From UBA1413 sp964650525 (GTDB taxonomy: Bacteria > Bacteroidota > Bacteroidia > Bacteroidales > Prolixibacteraceae), in NCBI GenBank assembly GCA_964650525.1, contig CAZYUA010000021.1:1-64000 (forward strand): a stretch of DNA of 64,000 nt, read 5' to 3'. Positions 44,623-51,836 of this stretch are shown piece by piece (position 1 is the stretch's first letter; every line of letters starts with the position of its first letter). The notes under the pieces were generated by a model. The model was given only the letters and a program-made list of their open reading frames with translations. It did no database searches and was not told the origin of the DNA. A program made the translations under genes and the position numbers.

Positions 44623-44983
44623 CTTATAAGCTGGTTTTACAAAGATGTACTTTCGACAATATTCCGGGATAAAAGTTTAATCAGACCCGATAATTTGTGT
44701 ATGCATCACCCCGGAAATTACAATCCGGTAACCCTGCCGGAGAGGGAATCTCCCCTTTTCTGGAGAGGAAACCGGTTGAACAGGCCAGAAGGTCTTCCTT
44801 GTTTTCCGGTCTCCTTTGGGCACTTTCTCTCTTCCCTCCTCATTCCGGCAGCCGGCGATGCGAAAGTACCTCTACAGGGTCGAAGTTGTGGTACAATATG
44901 TTATATAACATATCCCCCATGTCTTGCGACGGGTGAAAATCCCGCATTATTTCGGGTAATTTGTAAGATTTGGTACGTTGCGG
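44623..44983. promoter_or_regulatory. Divergent intergenic region with an 18-bp palindrome
   Basis: The transporter array and the comB-like gene diverge from these 361 bases. A perfect 18-bp palindrome, ATATGTTATATAACATAT, lies at 44896-44913, 71 bases before the comB-like ATG and 274 bases before the ATPase start. It is a candidate operator for a dimeric regulator. A near-consensus -7 element (CATCTTTG, minus strand, 44640-44647) could serve the array. No gene was found in this stretch. Confidence 0.4.
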
Positions 44984-45673
44984 ATGGAAATTAAGATACT
45001 CCATTTGTTGGAAGGAGCCCAACAAGCTGTCGGATTGACAGTTATCATCGATGTGTTCAGAGCATTCTCAACAGCCTGTTATGCAACAGCGTTGGGAGCC
45101 GGACCCTTGTATCCTGCCGGTACCCTTGAAGAAGCGTTTTGGTTGAAGCAGCAGCTTCCTGGGGCTCTTCTGATGGGCGAAAGGAATGAACGGAAGCCGG
45201 ACGGTTTTGATTTGGGTAATTCGCCCTATCAGTTGTTGAAAACCGATATGTCGGGGAAAGCCATCATTCATACCACCAGCTCCGGCACCCGGGGCATTGC
45301 CGGTGCCTCCCGGGCAGACGAAATTCTGACAGGCAGTTTTGTCAATGCGGGGGCTATCGTTCGCTATATCCAAAAATCAACTCCCGAGAATGTTTCCCTG
45401 GTATGCATGGGGTATGCCTGTCAATACCCCACCGATGAAGACACCCTTTGTGCCGAGTATATCCGGAATGAGCTTTTGGGGAAAACCAGCGATCTGACAG
45501 CCATGAAAAACCAGATCCGCCAGGGATCGGGCGCCCGTTTTTTTGAAGAAACCTCCCGTGAATGGGCACCGGCAGAGGATTTCGATCTGTGTCTCCGGCA
45601 CAGCCAGTTTGATTTTATCCTGAAAGTGGGAAAAAAGGGTCCCTATACCTATCTTCGCAAGATCAATAGTTGA
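44984..45673 (+). CDS. comB: 2-phosphosulfolactate phosphatase (ComB) family protein
   Basis: ComB removes phosphate from 2-phosphosulfolactate, giving sulfolactate, in coenzyme M synthesis and sulfolactate metabolism. The 229-residue protein shows VIIDVFRAFSTACYATALGA, MGERNERKPDGFDLGNSP and IIHTTSSGTRGI, all ComB-family blocks with conserved acidic residues. The ATG at 44984 is preferred over the TTG at 44978. No other coenzyme M gene is nearby and many Bacteroidota carry such a gene alone, so the true substrate may differ. The next gene starts 1 base after its stop. Confidence 0.85.
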   Translation: MEIKILHLLEGAQQAVGLTVIIDVFRAFSTACYATALGAGPLYPAGTLEEAFWLKQQLPGALLMGERNERKPDGFDLGNSPYQLLKTDMSGKAIIHTTSSGTRGIAGASRADEILTGSFVNAGAIVRYIQKSTPENVSLVCMGYACQYPTDEDTLCAEYIRNELLGKTSDLTAMKNQIRQGSGARFFEETSREWAPAEDFDLCLRHSQFDFILKVGKKGPYTYLRKINS

Positions 45674-45674
45674 C

Positions 45675-46853
45675 ATGAAGTACAATTTCGATGAAATCGT
45701 CAACAGGCGCGGTACAGATTGCATAAAATACGATGCCCTGCCCCGTTATTTTGGCGACGGCAACTTGCTTCCCCTTTGGGTTGCGGATATGGATTTCAGG
45801 ACACCCTCCTTTATTATGGAAGCCATCCGCCGCCGGATGGAACACGAATTACTGGGTTACACCTTCCGGGGAGAAGGTTTTTACGAAGCCATTGTGGAAT
45901 GGGTCAGGAGGCACCATCACTGGAACATACGGAAAGAGTGGATTGTATACACCCCGGGAGTGGTTTCTGCGCTGACCCTGGCGGTATTGGCCTTTACACA
46001 ACCAGGGGAAAAAGTTGTGGTGCAGCCGCCCGTGTATTTCCCGTTTTTCGAGTCGGTATCGGGAGCCCACCGGATAGTAACCGAAAATCCACTCAGGCTG
46101 GAAAAGGGCCGGTACACCTTTGACCTGGAAAACCTGGAACAGGTTGCCGATGAACAGACACGCATGCTGTTGTTATGCAGTCCGCACAACCCCGGGGGCA
46201 TGGTCTGGAAAAAGGAGGAACTGGAGGCTCTCCGGAGCTTCTGCATCCGGAAAAATATTCTGGTGGTATCCGATGAGATTCATGCGGACCTGCTGTTCCC
46301 CGGGAATTCCCACATTCCGTGGGGAAAACTGTCTGGTGATACCACCCATTCCGGCATTGTCTGCATGGCACCCAGCAAAACATTCAATATCGCGGGTTTA
46401 TCCACCTCTTATGCGATTATTCCAGACCTTGAGAGGAAAACCAAGTTCGAAAAACTGTTACAGACTCTGCATATCCATACAGGCAACATTCCGGGAACCG
46501 TTGCACTCGAGGCTGCCTACCTCTATGGAGACGAATGGCTAAGCCAGATGATGGAGTACATAGAAGGCAACCATCGCTATCTCCAGAATTTTATAGCCCG
46601 GAATCTGCCCCGTGTTAAAGTGATGAAACCCGAAGCAACTTTCCTGGTATGGCTCGATTTCAGGGATTACGGAATGAATGATGAGCAGCTTAGCAGTTTT
46701 CTCACCGGAAAATCCGGAGTTGCTCTCAACAACGGTGCCCGGTTCGGAACCGGGGGTGAAGGGTTCCAGCGCATCAACATCGGTTGCCCCAGGGCAGTTC
46801 TCCGGGAAGCCCTTGACAGGATAGCCAGCTCTTTTACTCAGCTGGATTTTTAG
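45675..46853 (+). CDS. MalY/PatB-type PLP-dependent aminotransferase or cystathionine beta-lyase
   Basis: The 392-residue class I/II PLP enzyme has the PatB hallmarks LPLWVADMDFRTP near the start and VVSDEIHADLLFPG. The PLP lysine is Lys235 in APSKTFNIAGL, and FLVWLDFRDYG and GARFGTGGEGFQRINIGCPR near the end match the family. Members cleave cystathionine or cysteine or transaminate. It follows the ComB-like gene by 1 base, so both are probably co-transcribed; a shared role in sulfur metabolism is plausible inference. Confidence 0.92.
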   Translation: MKYNFDEIVNRRGTDCIKYDALPRYFGDGNLLPLWVADMDFRTPSFIMEAIRRRMEHELLGYTFRGEGFYEAIVEWVRRHHHWNIRKEWIVYTPGVVSALTLAVLAFTQPGEKVVVQPPVYFPFFESVSGAHRIVTENPLRLEKGRYTFDLENLEQVADEQTRMLLLCSPHNPGGMVWKKEELEALRSFCIRKNILVVSDEIHADLLFPGNSHIPWGKLSGDTTHSGIVCMAPSKTFNIAGLSTSYAIIPDLERKTKFEKLLQTLHIHTGNIPGTVALEAAYLYGDEWLSQMMEYIEGNHRYLQNFIARNLPRVKVMKPEATFLVWLDFRDYGMNDEQLSSFLTGKSGVALNNGARFGTGGEGFQRINIGCPRAVLREALDRIASSFTQLDF

Positions 46854-46866
46854 CTGCTCAACGACC

Positions 46867-46935
46867 CATGAAAAGAACATGGCGAACTGTCACAACAAAA
46901 GGAGATGGTAATAATCTCCCATGCGAGTTACACGG
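46867..46935. repeat. Dispersed structured repeat, copy 1
   Basis: About 69 bases closely similar to 55450-55518. The shared core is CATGGCGAACT, then CACAACAAAAGGAGAT, then CCATGCGAGTT. CATGG/CCATG and GGAGAT/ATCTCC can pair to give two stacked stems with an unpaired 5' side. It lies just after the MalY-type gene. Function unknown. Confidence 0.7.
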
Positions 46936-46944
46936 AAATGAAAA

Positions 46945-46963
46945 GCTGAATGAATCATTCAGC
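46945..46963. promoter_or_regulatory. 19-base palindrome upstream of the lipoprotein gene
   Basis: GCTGAATGA and TCATTCAGC pair perfectly around one A. It lies 43 bases before the GTG start at 47007 and might be an operator or, less likely, a terminator for the gene before it; there is no T-run. Confidence 0.35.
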
Positions 46964-47006
46964 TACATATAATTGAATGTCTGAACATTAACTTAAATAT
47001 ATACGA

Positions 47007-47807
47007 GTGAAAATTCTCACGCTAACCGGTATTCAGGCTCTTCTCCTTCTTTCCATATGGGGATGCAAAATTGTGGAAGAAAAAGGAGTAAGGACAAAGC
47101 TGCCGGATTCCATCCAACTCAAGCCGGGAAATCCTGAAATATTTTCCGGCATCATGCCCTGCAAGGAGTGTGGGGGTATTAAAACGGTGCTAAGCCTGAA
47201 CGAAGACCACACGTTCAGTCTCCGCCAGAAACACGAAGGAGCCAGTGCTCCCGTTTTTGAATCAGCAGGAATTTATCGTCAAAATTTGCATACAGGCATC
47301 ATCCGGATTGAAACAGTTTACGGGGTCAGCTTTCCTTCAAGAATCAGGCAGGGAAAAGACAAGCTTCTGGTAGGTCCGGGAAACAGAAACCGGAAGGCAA
47401 CTAGCGCTGCTAAGCCCGCTGAACTGAATGCCGTTGTTCCCGGAATTAAAGGAAAACTGTGGATTTTTACCGGATTGGCGGGAGATTCAGCAGCCCTTGC
47501 AAGGGGTAGCGCCCGAGTGCCTTCACTGAAACTTGAAACAGGTGAAAACAGGTTTTCCGGATTTGGCGGGTGCAACCGTATCTTTGGGAATTTCCAGTTG
47601 CAGGAGGGAAACCGGATTACCTTTCACCAGATTGCCTCCACCAAAATGGCATGCCGGGATGAGAACCGGGAGGCTGCCTTTCTCGAACTTCTCGGTATAG
47701 TACGCTCCTTTCAGATCGTGAGTGATACCCTGGAACTGAGGGATGCCGGGGGACAGAAGCTGGGGCTGTTCCAGGTTGATTATCTGGAAACCCTCCGGGG
47801 CGATTAA
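47007..47807 (+). CDS. NlpE-like and META-domain lipoprotein
   Basis: The 266-residue protein starts with GTG and a signal peptide ending LLSIWGC (Cys20), an acceptable though atypical lipobox. An NlpE N-terminal domain (about 45-130) shows FSGIMPCKECGGIKTVLSL with its CxxC. A META domain (about 165-260) contains GENRFSGFGGCNRIFGNF and IASTKMACRDENREAAFLELL. Such proteins sense or buffer envelope stress at the outer membrane. It is convergent with the GT9 gene and overlaps its end by 4 bases. Confidence 0.87.
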   Translation: MKILTLTGIQALLLLSIWGCKIVEEKGVRTKLPDSIQLKPGNPEIFSGIMPCKECGGIKTVLSLNEDHTFSLRQKHEGASAPVFESAGIYRQNLHTGIIRIETVYGVSFPSRIRQGKDKLLVGPGNRNRKATSAAKPAELNAVVPGIKGKLWIFTGLAGDSAALARGSARVPSLKLETGENRFSGFGGCNRIFGNFQLQEGNRITFHQIASTKMACRDENREAAFLELLGIVRSFQIVSDTLELRDAGGQKLGLFQVDYLETLRGD

Positions 47808-48784
47808 AAATGGGCTTTTACCCAGGCCGCGGCTTTTTTCATATCCTGGAATTCCATACAGTGAAAGTGATTCCTGGGGCATTTGCTGAAACCCAGCTTG
47901 GAGCAGGGACGGCATTTCAGTCCCTTAACCTCCATTATTTCGGAAGAAGGATGGGGCATATAGGGAACCATACCAAACTCCGGAATGGTATTTCCCCAGA
48001 AAGAAAGAATTTTTTTCCCAAAGGCCGCTGCTATATGCATCATGCCTGTGTCGTTGGTGAGAACCACCCTTGCCTTCCGGATCAGGTCTGCAGACTGATT
48101 TACAGAGGTCTTTCCCACCAGGTTGAGTACATGGCTCCCGGCCAACCGCTCAATTTCAACGCTCATAGGCACTTCCCACTTTCCACCAATCAGTACTATT
48201 GGAATCCCGATGCTTTGGCACAGTTCCACCACTTTGCCTGCCGGCAGCCGCTTGGTTGGATAGGTGCCACTTATTATAAAGGCGGCATACCCTTCGCGGT
48301 ATACCGGTGGCAAGGCTGAAATATCATATGCCTGGCTCTCCGGAATGAAATAATCCAGTCCCCCTCCATCGGCAACAACATGAAAACCGGAAACCGTTTC
48401 GAAATACCGGTCGACAATATGTACATCCGGAAGCCTGTTGATATTACAATGGACCAGCAGCCATTTTTTTACATTCAGCTTATTGAACGAAAAGGCAGGT
48501 GCTTTCACGATCCTTTTTATCAGCATACTGCGGAGATTATGGTGCAGATCAATCACATAGTCGAATTTTTCTTTCCGCAATTCTTCGGCCAGTTTGCTGA
48601 AGTGGTCGTCCAGATAATGTACCTTGTCGATATAGGGATTACCCTCCAGCAGTTCCCGGAAGATAAATTTGGTGACAAAATGGACCTCTGCATCGCCGAT
48701 TTGGGTTTTAAGACTGCGGATAAGGGGAGTTGTCAGCACAATGTCTCCGATGGAACTAAATCTGATAATCAAGAATTTCCCCAT
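47804..48784 (-). CDS. Glycosyltransferase family 9 (heptosyltransferase-like)
   Basis: The 326-residue protein has GT9 features: FLIIRFSSIGDIVLTTPLIR at the start, DYVIDLHHNLRSMLIKRI, and in the second half TKRLPAGKVVELCQSIG and LTNDTGMMHIAAAFGKKILS. GT9 enzymes add heptose or related sugars to the lipopolysaccharide core at the inner face of the membrane. The ATG at 48784 (MGKFLII) was chosen over MPYM four codons upstream. A cysteine cluster near the end (LKCRPCSKLGFSKCPRNHFHC) is seen in many members of this phylum. It follows atpC by 46 bases. Confidence 0.92.
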   Translation of the reverse strand: MGKFLIIRFSSIGDIVLTTPLIRSLKTQIGDAEVHFVTKFIFRELLEGNPYIDKVHYLDDHFSKLAEELRKEKFDYVIDLHHNLRSMLIKRIVKAPAFSFNKLNVKKWLLVHCNINRLPDVHIVDRYFETVSGFHVVADGGGLDYFIPESQAYDISALPPVYREGYAAFIISGTYPTKRLPAGKVVELCQSIGIPIVLIGGKWEVPMSVEIERLAGSHVLNLVGKTSVNQSADLIRKARVVLTNDTGMMHIAAAFGKKILSFWGNTIPEFGMVPYMPHPSSEIMEVKGLKCRPCSKLGFSKCPRNHFHCMEFQDMKKAAAWVKAHF

Positions 48785-48830
48785 CATATATGGCAATTAC
48801 CCGTCAGTAAGGATCAATTAATCATTACGG

Positions 48831-49088
48831 TTATTCCGGCCCCGCCATGAGTGCTTCAACCAGTACCACGACATGGTTATTTTTATTTTCCACCAGTCCT
48901 CCCCGTATCCGGAACGATTTTTCTGTTCCGCCCGCCTCAATGAATCGAAGAATGCCTTCCGTCAGTGTCGAAATGATGGGGGCATGGTTTTTCAGGATCT
49001 CGAAAGAGCTGACGGTTCCGGGGAGTTGTACCAGGGTAACTTCCCCGGCATACACGGTCTTTTCGGGAGACAGGATTTCCAGCTTCAT
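48831..49088 (-). CDS. atpC: ATP synthase epsilon subunit
   Basis: The 85-residue product is the beta-sandwich domain of the F1 epsilon subunit (MKLEILSPEKTVYAGEVTLV, GTVSSFEILKNHAPIISTL). The C-terminal helical hairpin of longer epsilon subunits is missing, as is usual in Bacteroidota; that hairpin is the inhibitory part in other bacteria. It lies 131 bases after atpD, a wider gap than usual. Confidence 0.94.
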   Translation of the reverse strand: MKLEILSPEKTVYAGEVTLVQLPGTVSSFEILKNHAPIISTLTEGILRFIEAGGTEKSFRIRGGLVENKNNHVVVLVEALMAGPE

Positions 49089-49219
49089 GGGTTTACATTA
49101 CTTTGAAAATGCATTTCATTGAGAAAAATACAGGGTTTGCCCGTACGATTCATTATCGAGGTAAGGTCCAAACCCAGACAGAAGCCTTTTCATACCGGAA
49201 GATGGAATTAGTAAAGGAC

Positions 49220-50716
49220 TCATTGTTCTTTCAGGAGTTGTTCCCCCTTGGCAATCGCCTGGTCGATGGTGCCGACCAGGTTGAAGGCAGCTTCAGGATA
49301 CTGGTCGACGTCCCCGTCGAGAATCATGGTAAAGCCCCGGATAATATCTTCCATTTTCACCATTTCTCCCGGCAATCCGGTAAATTGCTCTGCCACGAAA
49401 AAGGGTTGGGAGAGGAATCGTTGGACTCTGCGAGCGCGGTGGACTACCAGTTTATCTTCCTCCGACAGTTCTTCCATGCCGAGGATGGCAATGATATCCT
49501 GTAGTTCCTTATACCGCTGCAAAATCTGAATGACCCTCTGGGCACACTGGTAATGCTCCGGTCCGACAATATCGGCGGTGAGAATTCTCGATGTCGAATC
49601 GAGGGGGTCGATAGCAGGGTAGATGCCCAGTTCGGTGATTTTCCTGCTCAGGACAGTGGTTGCATCCAGGTGAGCAAAGGTAGTGGCCGGTGCGGGGTCG
49701 GTGAGGTCGTCGGCCGGGACATAGACAGCCTGTACCGAGGTAATGGATCCGGTTTTTGTGGAGGTGATCCTTTCCTGCATGTTACCCATTTCTGTGGCCA
49801 GGGTAGGCTGGTAACCCACGGCTGAGGGCATCCGGCCCAGAAGTGCCGACACTTCAGAACCTGCCTGGGTGAACCGGAATACGTTGTCGATAAAAAAGAG
49901 GATATCTCTTCCTCCCGTACCGTGGCCGTCGCGAAGGCTTTCAGCGATGGTCAGTCCGGAAAGGGCTACCCTGGCACGGGCTCCGGGAGGTTCATTCATC
50001 TGACCAAACACCAACGCCAGCTTGGACTCTTTTACAGCTTCCATGTCGACCTCCGAAAGGTCCCAGCTTCCCTCCAGCATCGACTTCTTAAAGGCCGGGC
50101 CATAATTGACAATGTCGGCTTCTATCATTTCCCGCAACAAGTCGTTTCCTTCACGGGTGCGTTCGCCCACTCCGGCAAAAACCGACAAACCACTATGGCC
50201 CAAAGCTATATTATTGATAAGCTCCTGGATAAGCACTGTCTTCCCAACTCCGGCACCTCCAAAGAGACCAATTTTTCCACCTTTGGCATAGGGTTCGATA
50301 AGATCTATCACCTTGATGCCGGTGTAGAGGATTTCCGATTCGGTAGTCAGGTTTTCGTATTTTGGCGGGTTGTTGTGGATTTCCAAACCATCTTTCGGCA
50401 AGACTCCCAGTCCATCCACAGGATCACCGGTCACATTCAGCAACCTTCCCAGGGCAGCCTCCCCAAGGGGCATCCGGATCGGGCTTCCGGTTGAAACCAC
50501 TTCCATACCCCGGCGGATGCCATCGGTGGCATCCATAGCAATGCAGCGCACAGCACTCTCACCGATATGCCGCTGGCACTCCAAAACCAGCACACCCTCG
50601 GGACGCATCACTTCCAGGGCATCGAAAATGTTGGGTAGCTGGCTGCCTTCCTCTTCAAAACTGACATCCACCACAGGTCCGATCACCTGTATCACTTTTC
50701 CGGAATTCTTGTTCAT
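49220..50716 (-). CDS. atpD: ATP synthase beta subunit
   Basis: The 498-residue catalytic subunit of F1 has Walker A GGAGVGKTVLIQEL, the conserved FAGVGERTREGNDL, DILFFIDNVFRFTQAGSEVS and the C-terminal FFVAEQFTGLPGEMV. The ATG at 50716 (MNKNSGKVIQV) fits both the family and the upstream -7 element; an in-frame ATG at 50740 would add eight residues. Only atpD and atpC are here. The other ATP synthase genes must lie elsewhere, a split known in several Bacteroidota lineages. Confidence 0.97.
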   Translation of the reverse strand: MNKNSGKVIQVIGPVVDVSFEEEGSQLPNIFDALEVMRPEGVLVLECQRHIGESAVRCIAMDATDGIRRGMEVVSTGSPIRMPLGEAALGRLLNVTGDPVDGLGVLPKDGLEIHNNPPKYENLTTESEILYTGIKVIDLIEPYAKGGKIGLFGGAGVGKTVLIQELINNIALGHSGLSVFAGVGERTREGNDLLREMIEADIVNYGPAFKKSMLEGSWDLSEVDMEAVKESKLALVFGQMNEPPGARARVALSGLTIAESLRDGHGTGGRDILFFIDNVFRFTQAGSEVSALLGRMPSAVGYQPTLATEMGNMQERITSTKTGSITSVQAVYVPADDLTDPAPATTFAHLDATTVLSRKITELGIYPAIDPLDSTSRILTADIVGPEHYQCAQRVIQILQRYKELQDIIAILGMEELSEEDKLVVHRARRVQRFLSQPFFVAEQFTGLPGEMVKMEDIIRGFTMILDGDVDQYPEAAFNLVGTIDQAIAKGEQLLKEQ

Positions 50717-50756
50717 GGTCTGATCATTAACCTTCAACATCCTGTTTACGAGGAAA

Positions 50757-50764
50757 CAAATTTA
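50757..50764 (-). promoter_or_regulatory. Possible atpDC promoter (-7 element)
   Basis: The minus strand reads TAAATTTG (TAnnTTTG) 40 bases before the chosen atpD start. No clear TTG is found at the -33 distance. Confidence 0.4.
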
Positions 50765-50843
50765 ACATTGTTTCATCAATAATCTATTCTTCTCCTTTTC
50801 GGGAAAAACAGCAACCACCAATGGGTATTCCCATCCTGACGGA

Positions 50844-51830
50844 CTATTTTTCCCGGTTAAGAATCGATGAAAACTGACTGGTTAGCAACATCCTGCGATC
50901 CGCAGGAACATCCAGATCCCTGATAATGGCCATGGCTCTGGAATGATAATCCCTGATGGCTGTCTCGGTTTTTTCCTTTACCTTCAGTTGTAACAGGATA
51001 TTTCTTACAGCAGAGATTTTCTCCTCCCTGTTAAAATTAACAGAAACAAGCCAATTCATCAATTCGCTCCTGTACGTATGATCGCTGGCATGGAGGGCTT
51101 CAACGAGAAGGAATGTTTTTTTGTTTGTAACGATATCTCCTCCGATTTTTTTGCCGAAAGCGGTTTCATCGCCAAAACTGTCGAGGAGGTCATCCTGCAG
51201 CTGAAAAGCCATGCCCAGGTTCATTCCGGCTTCATACAGAAGGCTGGCATCCCGGCTTAAAGCACCTCCTGCCAGGGCACCGGTTTTGAGTGCACAGCCC
51301 AGCAGAACAGCCGTTTTGAGCCGGATCATGGTAAGGTACTCACCGGGTGTAACATCGAAGCGGGTTTCAAAGTCCATATCCATCTGCTGTCCTTCGCATA
51401 CTTCGATGGCGGTAGCTGAAAACAGCGAGATGATCTCAGGTTGCCTTTCCGTAGGGCATCGCAGAAGAAACTGGTATGCCAGGAAGGCCATCACATCGCC
51501 CGACAAGATGGCGCTGTTTTCATTGAACTTCACATGTACGGCGGGTTGGTTTCTGCGAATTTCAGCCTTGTCCATGATATCGTCATGAAGGAGTGTGAAA
51601 TTGTGGAATATTTCCACCGCCAGGGCAGCGGGGAGTACCGTTTCAGGTTTATCGCCGAATAACCGGTAGCCCAGGACGACCATCAGGGGCCGCAACCGTT
51701 TGCCGCCTGCCCGGAGAGCATATACCACCGGCTTGTAAAGGTTTGCCGGAGTTGCGTTTTCCCATTCGGCAGATTGCACCCGGATAGCCTCTTCGATGAT
51801 TTCCTGCAACTTTCTGATTTCTTCCATCAT
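50844..51830 (-). CDS. Polyprenyl synthetase (isoprenyl diphosphate synthase)
   Basis: The 328-residue trans-prenyltransferase condenses isopentenyl diphosphate with allylic diphosphates to make carriers for quinones or other isoprenoids. Visible are GGKRLRPLMV, the first Asp-rich motif in LLHDDIMDKAEIRR, and the second in QLQDDLLDSFGD. Chain length cannot be set from sequence, though the Phe five residues before the first motif points to a shorter product (farnesyl or geranylgeranyl). A second ATG lies one codon in. It starts 6 bases after the MMPL-type gene, so the two are probably co-transcribed. Confidence 0.92.
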   Translation of the reverse strand: MMEEIRKLQEIIEEAIRVQSAEWENATPANLYKPVVYALRAGGKRLRPLMVVLGYRLFGDKPETVLPAALAVEIFHNFTLLHDDIMDKAEIRRNQPAVHVKFNENSAILSGDVMAFLAYQFLLRCPTERQPEIISLFSATAIEVCEGQQMDMDFETRFDVTPGEYLTMIRLKTAVLLGCALKTGALAGGALSRDASLLYEAGMNLGMAFQLQDDLLDSFGDETAFGKKIGGDIVTNKKTFLLVEALHASDHTYRSELMNWLVSVNFNREEKISAVRNILLQLKVKEKTETAIRDYHSRAMAIIRDLDVPADRRMLLTSQFSSILNREK

Positions 51831-51836
51831 CAGTAA

